Positions 42,080-51,100 of a DNA stretch of 64,000 nucleotides are shown piece after piece. Both the position numbers and the translations under genes were made by a program. The stretch spans positions 62,001 through 126,000 of the forward strand of contig NZ_CABPST010000004.1 in assembly GCF_902459805.1 (NCBI RefSeq), written 5' to 3'. The notes beneath the pieces are model-generated. The model was not told the origin of the DNA and searched no databases. It saw only the letters and a program-made list of their open reading frames with translations. Each line of letters begins with the position of its first letter. Position 1 is the first letter of the stretch. Source of the stretch: Pandoraea bronchicola (GTDB lineage Bacteria > Pseudomonadota > Gammaproteobacteria > Burkholderiales > Burkholderiaceae).

Positions 42080-43045
42080 TCACAGATCCAGCGTCAGACG
42101 GCCGCCCTTGCAACCGGACACACAAATCATCATGACCTTGTTCCCGGCACGCTCGGACGCGCTCAGTACCGAGTCGCGATGATCGGGGCAGCCGTCGAGC
42201 ACGCGCGTCTCGCATGCGCCGCACACCCCTTCCATGCAGCTATGCTCGGCGTCGATACCGGCGGCAAGCAGCGTGTCGAGCAGCGTCGCGCCCGCTGGCA
42301 CAGCGATCTCCTTGCCCGACTTCGCCAGCGTGACGACATAGCCTTCGGACGTTGCGGGCGGCGGCGCATCGGGAGCCGCGGCAAAACGTTCGATATGCAC
42401 ATTGGCGATGCCGGCGTCGGCACACGCCGCCTCGAAAGCGTCGAGCATCACGCCGGGGCCGCAGCAATACGCGTGCGTGCCCGCCGGCTGCCCCGACAGA
42501 AATGCCGCGAGCGAGGCAGGCTTGCCGTCGTGCTGATCGTCAAAGTGATAAGTGATGTCGCCACCCAGTGCCTCCAGTTCGTCGACGAAGGCCGCTTGCG
42601 GCGCCGTGCGGGCGCAGTACATCAGCTTGACGTGGCGGCCCAGCGCGCGCAAACGCCGGTACATGCAAAGGATTGGCGTCACGCCGATGCCGCCCGCGAC
42701 GAGCACCGTATGCTCGGCGGTTTCGTCGAGCGCGAAGTGATTGCGCGGCTCGGAGATGTCCAGCGTCATCCCCACGCGGAAATTGTCGTGAATGAAACGC
42801 GAGCCGCCGAGGCTCTTCGGATCCGCAAGAATGCCGAGGACATAGCGGTTCGCCTCGCCCGGCGCGTTCACGAGCGAATAGCTGCGCACCAGTCCGCTCG
42901 GCAGATGCAGATCGATGTGCGCACCCGGCGTGAAGGCGGGGAACGGCGTGCTGCGGCCCGGCGCAGGCACGAGTTCAATGCTCATGATGCCCGCCGCTTC
43001 ATAGCGAAGCGTGCGCACCATCGCCGACAGGTTTGACTTGCTCAT
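42080..43045 (-). CDS. Rieske oxygenase reductase (PDR/VanB type, FMN and [2Fe-2S])
   Basis: 321 residues in the order FMN/NADH reductase then plant-type ferredoxin. RSYSLVNAP binds the flavin, GGIGVTPILCMYR the nicotinamide, YCCGP closes the NAD domain, and C-terminal HSCMEGVCGACETRVLDG plus a later Cys bind the [2Fe-2S] cluster. This is the phthalate dioxygenase reductase / VanB layout. It passes electrons from NAD(P)H to the oxygenase encoded two genes upstream. The start MSKSNLS at 43045 is chosen because homologues begin there; the longer frame to 43192 overlaps the RidA gene. Confidence 0.92.
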   Translation of the reverse strand: MSKSNLSAMVRTLRYEAAGIMSIELVPAPGRSTPFPAFTPGAHIDLHLPSGLVRSYSLVNAPGEANRYVLGILADPKSLGGSRFIHDNFRVGMTLDISEPRNHFALDETAEHTVLVAGGIGVTPILCMYRRLRALGRHVKLMYCARTAPQAAFVDELEALGGDITYHFDDQHDGKPASLAAFLSGQPAGTHAYCCGPGVMLDAFEAACADAGIANVHIERFAAAPDAPPPATSEGYVVTLAKSGKEIAVPAGATLLDTLLAAGIDAEHSCMEGVCGACETRVLDGCPDHRDSVLSASERAGNKVMMICVSGCKGGRLTLDL

Positions 43046-43089
43046 AACGCCGCTCTCTGATGTTGCTTGTTCTGATGACGTCCGCCGCT

Positions 43090-43536
43090 TCAGCCAGCGG
43101 CGGACAAATCGATGTCGAGCCGCGCAAACGCCTCGATCTCTACGCGCAGTTCCGGGAACACCAGACCGCTTACCTGCACGAGCGTCGAGCACGGATACGC
43201 GCCACCGTTGGCCGCAACGTCCGCGAAGACCTCGCGGCGCGCACGGCCGACGTCGTCCTTGTCCGCAATATCGGTCACGTACACCACCAGCTTGTAGATG
43301 TTCGCCAGACTGCCGCCGCCCGCCTCGACCAGCGCGCGGATCTTGCCAAGCACCACGAGCGTCTGCTCATAGGCGCCGAGCGGCCTCTGCGACGCTCGCG
43401 TGGCAGGGTGAGCGGTCATGCCCGACATCACGATTTCATTGCCGAAGCGAATGCCGTTGCTCCACGTCGCCGTGCCCTGATCGGGTACGGCGGGTGCACG
43501 GATGCGCTCGGCATTGACAGGTTGATCGATTGACAT
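43090..43536 (-). CDS. RidA/YjgF-family protein, possible 2-aminomuconate deaminase
   Basis: 148 residues. WSNGIRFGNEIVMSGMTAHP, the KIRALVEAGGGSLANIYKLVVYVTDI core and the C-terminal ELRVEIEAFARLDI are the Rid fold. Rid enzymes hydrolyse imines or enamines, and members in aromatic pathways act as 2-aminomuconate deaminases. Together with an ALDH and an extradiol-like dioxygenase here, that role would suit a nitrogen-containing aromatic. The final Arg of the catalytic strand is not obvious to me, so a different imine substrate is possible. It lies between the oxygenase and reductase genes. Confidence 0.85.
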   Translation of the reverse strand: MSIDQPVNAERIRAPAVPDQGTATWSNGIRFGNEIVMSGMTAHPATRASQRPLGAYEQTLVVLGKIRALVEAGGGSLANIYKLVVYVTDIADKDDVGRARREVFADVAANGGAYPCSTLVQVSGLVFPELRVEIEAFARLDIDLSAAG

Positions 43537-43553
43537 AAAGCGTCTCGCGCGGC

Positions 43554-44585
43554 TTACGCCTTGCCCTGCTGCATGCGCTCGAGTTCCGCCTTGGCCAGAT
43601 TCTTCAGATGGCGGCGCAGACGCACGATGCCCATGTCGTGTTGATACAGGTGCTCGTTCTGATTGGCGTCCGGCTCCATATCTTCGAGCATCACGCGATC
43701 CTGCTCCAGCACCGCCCAGTGACGTGCCTCGAGGCGATTGCGATACAGGAAGCGCCACGTGTCGCGCTGCCAGCCGCCGAGCTTACGGCAACGCCAGTGG
43801 AACACGGCGGCGAGCGTCGGCGAGATCGGCGTGTAGCTGCCCACGATCACGAAGTTGCCGCCGGGTCCGCCCGTCTTCGGGTACGGAATCTCCAGACGCA
43901 TCCAGTGCGTGCCGGTATCGGCCCACTCGGTCCAGTCGAAGTTCACGTCGCGCTGGCCTTCCTTCTCGAACACGAACCCTCGGTCCGTGTCGCGAATGCG
44001 GAAAGCGGCCGAGTTGTCGCCCTCGGCCATCGAGTGCGACTGCTTGTGCAGATACGTGCCGTGCATCGGGTCCATCACGTTATCGAGCACATAGCGGTAG
44101 TCGCCCTTCCACTCCGTGTAGCACAGGAACGACGAAAATTCGCCGTCGGCATCGAGTTCTTCCGGCAACACGAGCGGCGGCGGTGTGTCGATGTTCTCGG
44201 TGGCGTTGTACAGCCAGATCGCGTCGTTACGCTCGACGATGTGATAGGACTGCGTCGGGCGCGAGCCTTCGAGCTTACAACCTGGGCTGCCCGGCACACG
44301 CATGACCGTGCCGTCGCAGCGCACTTGCACGCCGTGATAGCCGCACGCGATGCGGTCTCCCATGACGATGCCCTTCGACAGCGGTGCGCCACGGTGCGGG
44401 CAATGATCGTCGAGCGCATGCACCTTGTTGTCCTGATCGCGCCAGAACACCAGCTTCTTGCCAAGACGGCGCAGCGACACCGGCTCGCGGCCGATCATGT
44501 GCGACGGGCAAATCGGATACCAGAGTTGCTTCAGGCCGCGCTCGAGAATGGCGTCGGCGGTGAGGATAGGCTGTTGCGTAGTCAT
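43554..44585 (-). CDS. Rieske non-heme iron oxygenase, alpha subunit
   Basis: 343 residues. The Rieske [2Fe-2S] motif is C62-P-H64-R-G ... C81-G-Y-H84-G. The mononuclear iron site follows in YVLDNVMDPMHGTYLH (N/D, H, H), spaced as in phthalate/vanillate-type oxygenases. There is no beta-subunit gene, which fits homo-oligomeric members such as VanA. A PDR-type reductase is encoded two genes later. Predicted reaction: NADH-dependent hydroxylation or demethylation of an aromatic acid. The ATG at 44585 is preferred to 44600. Confidence 0.94.
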   Translation of the reverse strand: MTTQQPILTADAILERGLKQLWYPICPSHMIGREPVSLRRLGKKLVFWRDQDNKVHALDDHCPHRGAPLSKGIVMGDRIACGYHGVQVRCDGTVMRVPGSPGCKLEGSRPTQSYHIVERNDAIWLYNATENIDTPPPLVLPEELDADGEFSSFLCYTEWKGDYRYVLDNVMDPMHGTYLHKQSHSMAEGDNSAAFRIRDTDRGFVFEKEGQRDVNFDWTEWADTGTHWMRLEIPYPKTGGPGGNFVIVGSYTPISPTLAAVFHWRCRKLGGWQRDTWRFLYRNRLEARHWAVLEQDRVMLEDMEPDANQNEHLYQHDMGIVRLRRHLKNLAKAELERMQQGKA

Positions 44586-44649
44586 GGGGGATGCCTCCAT
44601 CGCGGTCGCTGCGTGCGTTCGGCAGGCAACGATCGCGCTATGTGATGTT

Positions 44650-44868
44650 TTACTCTTCTGCCAGTCGTGCGATCTGCGCGGTGTAGATCGCTTCGGTCCA
44701 CACGTCGCCCTCCTGCGGGCCGGGGCCCGTGCGGTTCAGATAGGCCACGAGCCCCGCCAGGTCGTGCGTACCGGCGGCATAGGCACGCTCGATGGCGTCG
44801 CCCAGCAGGCTTTCGTATTGCGTCGGCTCATGACGACGCGCTTGATGCGGTTCGAGATAACGGTCCAT
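44650..44868 (-). CDS. small hypothetical protein of the Rieske operon
   Basis: A 72-residue soluble protein: MDRYLEPHQARR, YESLLGDAIERAYAAGTHDLAGLVAYLNR, VWTEAIYTAQIARLAEE. It looks like a small helical domain; a recombinase-like helix-turn-helix annotation is attached to similar short proteins near oxygenases, but I cannot confirm it. Its ATG shares one base with the stop of the preceding gene, so translation is coupled. It may be an accessory subunit of the oxygenase. Confidence 0.7.
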   Translation of the reverse strand: MDRYLEPHQARRHEPTQYESLLGDAIERAYAAGTHDLAGLVAYLNRTGPGPQEGDVWTEAIYTAQIARLAEE

Positions 44869-45230
44869 TATTTCCCTCCATTGCGAACCCGTTCGCGAAT
44901 GCGCGCGTGCACGGGTACGAAGTCGTAAGTCGGATAGCATTCGGTGCGAAACACACCCCAGGCGGAACGCTCCAGTTCGACGTTGACCACCGGCAGCAGA
45001 TGCGGCGGCAGTTCGAGCGTGACGATCTGGCCAAAGCCCATCGCCACCGTCCACGACACCACCTTCACACCGGCGGGCGGAAAACGCTCCCACCATTGCG
45101 CCGCTTTCAGGCGCTCCTGAAAATCGTCGAGATTGTTCGACTGATCGTGACGCAGGAACACCGTCAGCAGCATCGTTTCGGACTGGGCGGTGGACGTCGC
45201 GTCCGACAAGCCCGGTGCGTTTTCGCTCAT
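44868..45230 (-). CDS. hypothetical protein of the Rieske operon
   Basis: A 120-residue protein with an MLLTVFLRHDQSNNLDDFQERL beginning, AQWWERFPPAGVKVVSWTVAMGFGQIVTLELP and then RSAWGVFRTECYPTYDF. The pattern suggests a ferredoxin-like alpha/beta dimer as in EthD/Dabb or YCII-type proteins. It lies between the transporter binding protein and the oxygenase. It probably assists catalysis or binds a pathway intermediate. No activity can be named. Confidence 0.72.
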   Translation of the reverse strand: MSENAPGLSDATSTAQSETMLLTVFLRHDQSNNLDDFQERLKAAQWWERFPPAGVKVVSWTVAMGFGQIVTLELPPHLLPVVNVELERSAWGVFRTECYPTYDFVPVHARIRERVRNGGK

Positions 45231-45242
45231 GGTCGTCTCGCG

Positions 45243-46253
45243 TTACTGCACGAACTGGTTGGTGAACAGGTCAGCCGGGTTCGACTTCTCACGAATGACC
45301 TTTTCCTGCGCATAGAAGTCCTGCAGCTTCGTCACGCGCGCCGGATCGAACGCGCCCAGACGCTGCTGACCCGGATAGACATTGCGGGCGTAGTACGTGA
45401 GGATCTTCTCGATCTCGGCTTCCTTGCCCTTGTAGGCGGGTACCGTCGCGCAGTACTCCTTGGCGGCGCCGGCCGGGTCACGCATGATCTCGGCCACCGA
45501 CTTGATCGTTGCGCGCACGAACTTCCGGATCATCTCCGGCTTCTCGGCGATGGTCTTGTCCGACGCCAGAATCGCCTGTGCCATGCCCGGGAAATACTTG
45601 TCCGTCGACGTCATCGTGATCTTCACGCCGGCGTCTTCGATGTTCTGCGCCCACTCCGGCGTGCCCACCATCGCTTCGGCCTTGCCCGTGGCAACCTGCT
45701 GCCACACACCGGCCGGACCGGCGCCCTGAATACGTGCGTCGTTGCGCGTCAGACCGGCAGAAGCGAGCAGGCCGAGCGTGGCGTAGAAACCAGTGTCCTG
45801 ATAGGCCAGCACGGTGATCGTCTTGCCCTTCAGATCAGCGGGCGACTTGATGTTTGCGTCGTCGCGCACAACCAACTGATGCAGCGTGCGCCCGCCCAAC
45901 AATGCGACGCCCTTGATGGGAATGCCGTTCGGACGCAGCACGATCGGCGTGTCGCCCAGCCCCCCGCCCAGATCGCCATTACCGGAGGCGAGTTGCTTGC
46001 CGACGTCGGCGCCGCCTTGCACCGTCAACCAGCGCACCGACAGCCCCTCGGCCGCGTAATACCCCTTCTTCTCGGCCAGCATCAGCGGCGCGAAGGCCGG
46101 CAGGTTGGCCGGTGCCGGGAGCAAATAGGTAATCTGCTGGGTGGCCGGCTGGGCCATGACCGGCGCCGCCAGACTCGTGAGTGCGGCCACTGCGCACAGG
46201 CCAGCGGCTTGACGCGCGCGGCGCGCCAACGATGCACGGAAAATCGACAACAT
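45243..46253 (-). CDS. ABC transporter substrate-binding protein (SsuA/NrtA/ThiY type)
   Basis: 336 residues with a Sec signal peptide (Arg-rich start, hydrophobic ALTSLAAPVMAQP, cleavage after AQA/MAQ). Mature motifs: LLPAPANLPAFAPLMLAEKKGYYAAEGL, GGADVGKQLASGNGDLGGG and DLKGKTITVLAYQDTGFYATL. This type II binding protein belongs to the nitrate/sulfonate/taurine-like ABC family, whose members import small aromatic or sulfonated organics. Its permease and ATPase are ten genes upstream in the same operon (54458 and 55280), an unusual split. Confidence 0.92.
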   Translation of the reverse strand: MLSIFRASLARRARQAAGLCAVAALTSLAAPVMAQPATQQITYLLPAPANLPAFAPLMLAEKKGYYAAEGLSVRWLTVQGGADVGKQLASGNGDLGGGLGDTPIVLRPNGIPIKGVALLGGRTLHQLVVRDDANIKSPADLKGKTITVLAYQDTGFYATLGLLASAGLTRNDARIQGAGPAGVWQQVATGKAEAMVGTPEWAQNIEDAGVKITMTSTDKYFPGMAQAILASDKTIAEKPEMIRKFVRATIKSVAEIMRDPAGAAKEYCATVPAYKGKEAEIEKILTYYARNVYPGQQRLGAFDPARVTKLQDFYAQEKVIREKSNPADLFTNQFVQ

Positions 46254-46327
46254 ATCTCTGCCTCGCTCAAGTATCGGGTTACCGCGATGCCCCGTGCATC
46301 GCGGCTTGCTTTGGCACTACCTGTCGT

Positions 46328-47824
46328 TCACACCCGGCCCGCCCACGCGAGCGGGTTTTCGTTCATGCCCCAATAGAGGCTCTTCTGGTTCGTGTATTCC
46401 AGCAGGCCCAGACGGCCCTTCTCGCGGCCCATGCCGCTCTCTTTCCATCCGCCGAACGGCGTCGAGATCGAGAACTGCTTGTAGGTGTTGATCCAGACGG
46501 TGCCGGTCTCGAGCGCACGGCCAAGGCGCCACGCACGCTTGTAGTCGCGCGTCCAAATACCTGCCGCCAGACCGTAGACGCTGTCGTTAGCCTCGGCCAG
46601 CAGGTCGTCTTCGTTCTCGAACGGCAGTACCGCCAGCACCGGCCCGAAGATTTCTTCCTGCACCATGCGCGCCTGATTCGTCAGCCCCGCGATGATGGTC
46701 GGCTGATAGAAGTAGCCCTTTTCGCGGCCGTCGCCCGCCGGACGCTCACCGCCGCACAACAGACGACCGCCCTCTTCCAGTCCGATGGCGACATAACGCT
46801 CGATGGACTCACGATGCGCAGACGTCACGAGCGGCCCCATCTGCGTGTCTTCGCGCAGCGGATCGCCCACGCGCAACTGTCTGGCGCCCGCAACGAGCCT
46901 TTCGACAAACGTGTCGAAGATCGCCTTGTGTACGAACAGGCGCGAGCCGGCGATGCACGACTCGCCCGACGAACTGAAGATGCCGTAGAGCACACCGGCC
47001 ACGGCGTGATCGATATCGGCGTCTTCGAACACGATGGTCGGCGACTTGCCGCCGAGTTCGAGCGAGACCGGCATGAGCTTGTCGGCCGCCAGCCGCGCAA
47101 TGCCCCGGCCCACCTCGGTGCCGCCCGTGAAAGCGACCTTCTTGACCTTGGGATGGCGCACGAGAATGTCGCCGATGACCGAGCCCTTGCCCGGCAGCAC
47201 CGACAGCACACCCCGCGGCACACCGGCGGCTTCGCAGATGCGGCCCAGTTCGAGCGAGGCGAGCGGCGTGACTTCCGCAGGCTTGAGCACCACGGCGTTG
47301 CCGGCTGCGAGCGCAGGCGCAAGTTTCTGCGCGTCCGAGGCAATCGGCGAATTCCATGGCGTGATGGCAGCCACCACACCGAGCGGTTCGTGAACGCTCA
47401 TCGTCAGGTAATCGCCGCGCGAAGGCGTCAGCGTTTCCTCTAGCGTCTCAAGGCACGAGGCGAAGTAGCGGAACGTGCCCGCCGCGCTCGCAACGAGCGC
47501 GCGTGTCTCGCTGATGGGTTTGCCGTTGTCGCGACGTTGCAGATGCGCAAGGGCTTCGGCACGCTGCGTGATGCCGTCGGCCACGTGATGCAGCACAGCA
47601 GCACGCTGATGCGGCTTCAGACCGGCCCAGTCGGCGCGACGCCACGCGGCGTCGGCCGCTTCCACGGCTTCGACGGCGTCCTCGGCTCCTGCCGCCGCGA
47701 TCTCGGCGTTCACACTCTCATCGGCCGGGTACAGGCTCTGATAGCGCTTGCCGGTGCCGGCGCGCCATTCGCCGCCGACCAGAATGTCGCTTGAAAACCC
47801 TTGCAGCAAATCTTGATGGCTCAT
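46328..47824 (-). CDS. NAD-dependent aldehyde dehydrogenase
   Basis: 498 residues, standard length. TPWNSPIASDAQKLAPALAAGNAVVLKPAEVTPLASL binds the cofactor, FTGGTEVGRGIA is the glycine loop, LELGGKSP holds the general base Glu and SSGESCIAGSRL the catalytic Cys. EEIFGPVLAVLPF and SISTPFGGWKESGMGREKG complete the family. The group resembles hydroxy- or aminomuconic semialdehyde and betaine-type dehydrogenases. With RidA and the ring-cleavage enzyme, oxidation of a muconic semialdehyde is a fair guess. Confidence 0.94.
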   Translation of the reverse strand: MSHQDLLQGFSSDILVGGEWRAGTGKRYQSLYPADESVNAEIAAAGAEDAVEAVEAADAAWRRADWAGLKPHQRAAVLHHVADGITQRAEALAHLQRRDNGKPISETRALVASAAGTFRYFASCLETLEETLTPSRGDYLTMSVHEPLGVVAAITPWNSPIASDAQKLAPALAAGNAVVLKPAEVTPLASLELGRICEAAGVPRGVLSVLPGKGSVIGDILVRHPKVKKVAFTGGTEVGRGIARLAADKLMPVSLELGGKSPTIVFEDADIDHAVAGVLYGIFSSSGESCIAGSRLFVHKAIFDTFVERLVAGARQLRVGDPLREDTQMGPLVTSAHRESIERYVAIGLEEGGRLLCGGERPAGDGREKGYFYQPTIIAGLTNQARMVQEEIFGPVLAVLPFENEDDLLAEANDSVYGLAAGIWTRDYKRAWRLGRALETGTVWINTYKQFSISTPFGGWKESGMGREKGRLGLLEYTNQKSLYWGMNENPLAWAGRV

Positions 47825-47837
47825 GATGCGCTTCCTG

Positions 47838-48656
47838 CTAGATCACACAGTTCGCAACGCGATTGCGTAGCGCACGAATGGCGGAATAGGCGGTCAGTGC
47901 AGACGTCTTGGGGTTGTCCGGCAACGGCTTGCCGCACATCTCCAGCGACATCTCGCCGAAGGCGCCACGTGCGGCGATGTGATGCACGTTGCGCGTGGTC
48001 GCGGGGTCGGCAATCAAACGCACGCGCGTGGCATCGAGGCCGAGACCCGCGATGGCCACGGTCGCCGCCACGTTCGCGTTCTTCGGGTACAGACGCGCCG
48101 CATCGCGGGCGCTGCCTTCGAAGATCACGGTCGCGGTGGTGAGCGTCGCCAGATCGCAGACCTGTTCGGCCGGCGTGCCCTGCCAGCCCAACGGCGGCTT
48201 GCGTCCGGTGTAAAGCACCTCGTCCAGACCGCCTTCACGCGCCGCGGCAATGGCGTCGATGCCACCGATGGCGCCGGAGAGCAGCGTGACGGTGGACGCG
48301 CCATCCTTCGCGGCTTGTTCAAGCGCGGCGAGCAGATCGGTGTCGGACAGCGCACCAATCGACGCCACCGCACAGTCCACCCCCGACTTGAGCAGAGGCA
48401 CGACATGGCCCGACAGCGCGCTATGACCCGCGCACTCGAGCACGAAGTCCGGACGGCTGGAGAGCGCTTGCGCCGACGACACCACTTCGGTCTCGGCACG
48501 CACGCACTCGCGAACACGTGCGGCGGCATCTTCCGGCACGATCACGTGGCCCACGCGAAGGTACGGATCGCTCGCGCACGCCTCGTAGACCTTCGAGCCA
48601 ATCGCGCCGAAACCGATCAGCGCGACATCAACGCGACGATGGTTCAGTTCATGCAT
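47838..48656 (-). CDS. aspartate dehydrogenase-like protein
   Basis: 272 residues. [13 protein letters not shown] binds NAD(P); [35 protein letters not shown] and [15 protein letters not shown] follow, and a His lies in [13 protein letters not shown]. The fold is that of L-aspartate dehydrogenase (NadX), which forms iminoaspartate. Its place inside a catabolic operon suggests reaction with a different amino- or imino-acid, or an aldehyde intermediate. It overlaps the TPP enzyme gene by 8 bases. The start MHELNHRR at 48656 is used because the longer frame lies inside that gene. Confidence 0.85.
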   Translation of the reverse strand: MHELNHRRVDVALIGFGAIGSKVYEACASDPYLRVGHVIVPEDAAARVRECVRAETEVVSSAQALSSRPDFVLECAGHSALSGHVVPLLKSGVDCAVASIGALSDTDLLAALEQAAKDGASTVTLLSGAIGGIDAIAAAREGGLDEVLYTGRKPPLGWQGTPAEQVCDLATLTTATVIFEGSARDAARLYPKNANVAATVAIAGLGLDATRVRLIADPATTRNVHHIAARGAFGEMSLEMCGKPLPDNPKTSALTAYSAIRALRNRVANCVI

Positions 48657-50301
48657 TCGCGGGCTCCCGGACCGGCGGGCCGGCAAAATGCGAGGCAAAA
48701 TTGCCGACCGACAACATGTCGACTTCGAGCAGCACCGGGCCGTCGTGCGCAACGGCGCGGGCAACCGCCCCTTCTGCCTGATCGATCGCGGTGATGCGCT
48801 CATGCTTGAGTTGCAGGCTCGCGCAAAACGCAGCGAAGTCCGGTTGATGGAGTTGCACGTAGTGGCGGCGGCCGCCGTATTGCGCGTCCTGAATGTTGCG
48901 GATCACGCCATAGCATTGGTCGTTCATCAGCAGAATCACCACCGGCGCCTTTTCCTGCACGGCCGTCGCGAGCTCGCCCACGTTGACCATCAGGCCGCCG
49001 TCGCCGCACAGTGCCACGGTCTTCTTCGCGTTGCCCGCGAGCGCCGCGCCGATCCCCATCTGCATGCCCTGACCGATACCGCCGCCCAGTGCGTGAACGC
49101 CCGCACGCGGCGAGAAGACCTTCAACAGACGGTTGCCCCACGTGCTGTTCGAGATCGTGACGTCGCGCACCCAGTTGAAGTCCCGGCCCAGCGCACCTTG
49201 CAGTGCAGCGACCAATTGACGGTAAGGCCCGAGACCCTCGGCCACCTGCTTGACGGCAGCGTCGCGTGCAGCCGCGAGATCGGCGTGGAACGCCGGATCG
49301 ACCGAGAGACGTCCTTGCAGACGATCCGCCAGCGCATTGAGCACGCGCCCCGCGTCGCCCTGAACGAACAGGTCGTTGCGATAGCCTCGGTTGTCCGCCA
49401 GACCATCGGCGTCGACCCGATACAGCGGGCGTGGCAGCGCCAGCTTGTACTTGAGCGTTTCGTTGCCGCGCAGACGCGAGCCGACCACGAGCACGGCGTC
49501 GCAAGTCTTGTAGAACTTCTCGACTGTCGGATGAATGTTGAACGCGCCCAGCGTGGCCGCGTGATCTTCCGGCACGATGCCGCGACCTTGCACGCTAGTC
49601 ACCACGCCAAAGCCCATGTCGACCAGGCGCTTGACGGCCGCCTCCGCACCGCGAGCGCCGCCGCCCAGCCACAGCAACGGGCGATGCGCGCCCGCCAGCT
49701 TGTCGGCCAGCTCGGTCACGCGGGCGTCGTCATGCGTGGGCACGGGAATATGTGGTGCCGCCAGATCGGCAGGCCATTCGATTTCCGCTGCCTGAATGTC
49801 GATGGGAATCTCCACGCTGACCGGTCCGCTCGGCGCCGTAAGCGCAGCGCGCACGGCTTCACGCACGGTCGAGAGCGCCGTGTCGGCGCAACGTACGCGA
49901 TAGGCAGCTTTGGAGATCGAGTTCAGCATGCTGAGCTGATCCGGCGCTTCGTGAATGTAAGCGAGATCGCGGTCGAGGAATTCGGTTTCGATCTGACCGG
50001 TAATGTGCAGTACGGGCGTGCCGGCCGTCAGTGCTTCGACCATGGCGCCGGCCGCGTTACCGGCGGCGGTACCCGTGCTCGTGAATGCCACGCCGAGACC
50101 GCCCGACACGCGTGCCAGGCCGTCGGCCATATTCAGCGCACCGGCTTCGCCGCGTGCGCCGACATAGCGAATCTTTTCACGACGCGCGATGGCGTCGAGG
50201 ATCGGCATGTTATGAATCGAGATCACGCCAAACGCGGTCTTCACACCGCACTGTTCGAGAAACGCCGCGATGACTTCGCCGACGGTGGTTTTGTTAGACA
50301 T
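48649..50301 (-). CDS. thiamine diphosphate-dependent enzyme (acetolactate synthase/benzoylformate decarboxylase-like)
   Basis: 550 residues in three TPP domains. The catalytic Glu lies in [19 protein letters not shown]. The middle domain has [35 protein letters not shown]. The C-terminal TPP motif [33 protein letters not shown] has the GDG...N arrangement. It would decarboxylate a 2-keto acid or join it to an aldehyde. In the operon it may process the keto acid left after ring cleavage. Its N-terminus (50301, MSNKTTVGE) overlaps the SDR gene by 8 bases. Confidence 0.9.
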   Translation of the reverse strand: MSNKTTVGEVIAAFLEQCGVKTAFGVISIHNMPILDAIARREKIRYVGARGEAGALNMADGLARVSGGLGVAFTSTGTAAGNAAGAMVEALTAGTPVLHITGQIETEFLDRDLAYIHEAPDQLSMLNSISKAAYRVRCADTALSTVREAVRAALTAPSGPVSVEIPIDIQAAEIEWPADLAAPHIPVPTHDDARVTELADKLAGAHRPLLWLGGGARGAEAAVKRLVDMGFGVVTSVQGRGIVPEDHAATLGAFNIHPTVEKFYKTCDAVLVVGSRLRGNETLKYKLALPRPLYRVDADGLADNRGYRNDLFVQGDAGRVLNALADRLQGRLSVDPAFHADLAAARDAAVKQVAEGLGPYRQLVAALQGALGRDFNWVRDVTISNSTWGNRLLKVFSPRAGVHALGGGIGQGMQMGIGAALAGNAKKTVALCGDGGLMVNVGELATAVQEKAPVVILLMNDQCYGVIRNIQDAQYGGRRHYVQLHQPDFAAFCASLQLKHERITAIDQAEGAVARAVAHDGPVLLEVDMLSVGNFASHFAGPPVREPANA

Positions 50302-51100
50302 GTCTTGCCAAGCCTCCGGAAACATCGATATGGCTACCCGTCGTGTAAGACGATTGCGGGCTTGCCAGGAAAAAGATCGCTGCGGCCGCCTCTTCAGGCT
50401 TGCCCAGACGTTGCAACTGGATTTGCTTCTTGCGCGCCAGCTCCCCGGTCCATTCCTCCCAGGTTTTGCCTTCGCCCTGCGCGGCAAAGCGCCGGCGCCA
50501 CTGGCCCGACTCCACCAGTCCGATCAGGATGGAGTTCACGCGCACACCGTCGGGCGCGAACTCGCTCGCCATCGAGCGCACGAGGTTCTGAACCCCCGCA
50601 CGCGCCGACGACGTCGCCACCATGTGCGGCTCGGGCTGAAGCGCGAGCAGCGAGTTGACGCAAACGACGGCGGCGTCTCCCGTCTCGCGTGCAGCCTCGC
50701 GCAGCATCGGCAAGCAAGCGCGCGTGGTGCGAATCACGCTGAAGTACTTCAGCTCCAGCTCTTCGCGCCAAGCCTCATCGGTGGTGTCGGCGAACGTCGA
50801 GACACGGCCCTGTCCGGCGTTGTTGACGAGCATGTCGAGACGACCGAACTCGCCGCGAATGCGCTCGGCCAGTGCGCTAACGTCGTTCGCATCGAGCACA
50901 TCGCATTGCGCAGCGATAAGGCGCGCCTGCGGGTAACGTTCGCGCAAATGGGCCTCGGCTTGCGCAAGACGCTCAGGGTTACGGCCGCAGATCGCGACAG
51001 CGGCGCCCGCGTCGAGCAGGCGCCCGGCAGTGGCAAGGCCGATGCCGGACGTACCGCCAGTGACCAGCGCCGCGCGCCGGGTGAGGTCGATCTTGATCAT
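50294..51100 (-). CDS. short-chain dehydrogenase/reductase-fold protein lacking the Tyr-Lys pair
   Basis: 268 residues. TGGTSGIGLA binds NAD(P), NNAG is present, and Ser appears in CVNSLLAL. The expected Y-x3-K helix instead reads VATSSARAGVQNLVRSM: aligned to YSAAKAG, Tyr is Thr and Lys is Arg. The C-terminus SSYTTGSHIDVSGGLA is normal. So the cofactor fold is intact but the usual catalytic Tyr and Lys are replaced. It overlaps the IclR gene by ATGA upstream and the TPP gene by 8 bases downstream. It may act on an unusual substrate, or as a non-enzymatic partner. Confidence 0.85.
   Translation of the reverse strand: MIKIDLTRRAALVTGGTSGIGLATAGRLLDAGAAVAICGRNPERLAQAEAHLRERYPQARLIAAQCDVLDANDVSALAERIRGEFGRLDMLVNNAGQGRVSTFADTTDEAWREELELKYFSVIRTTRACLPMLREAARETGDAAVVCVNSLLALQPEPHMVATSSARAGVQNLVRSMASEFAPDGVRVNSILIGLVESGQWRRRFAAQGEGKTWEEWTGELARKKQIQLQRLGKPEEAAAAIFFLASPQSSYTTGSHIDVSGGLARHV

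Noticed and set aside
48688-50658. A 656-codon plus-strand frame opposite the TPP enzyme gene
   Set aside because: Antisense shadow. The minus strand has the catalytic Glu and GDG motifs; this frame is Arg/His-rich without motifs.
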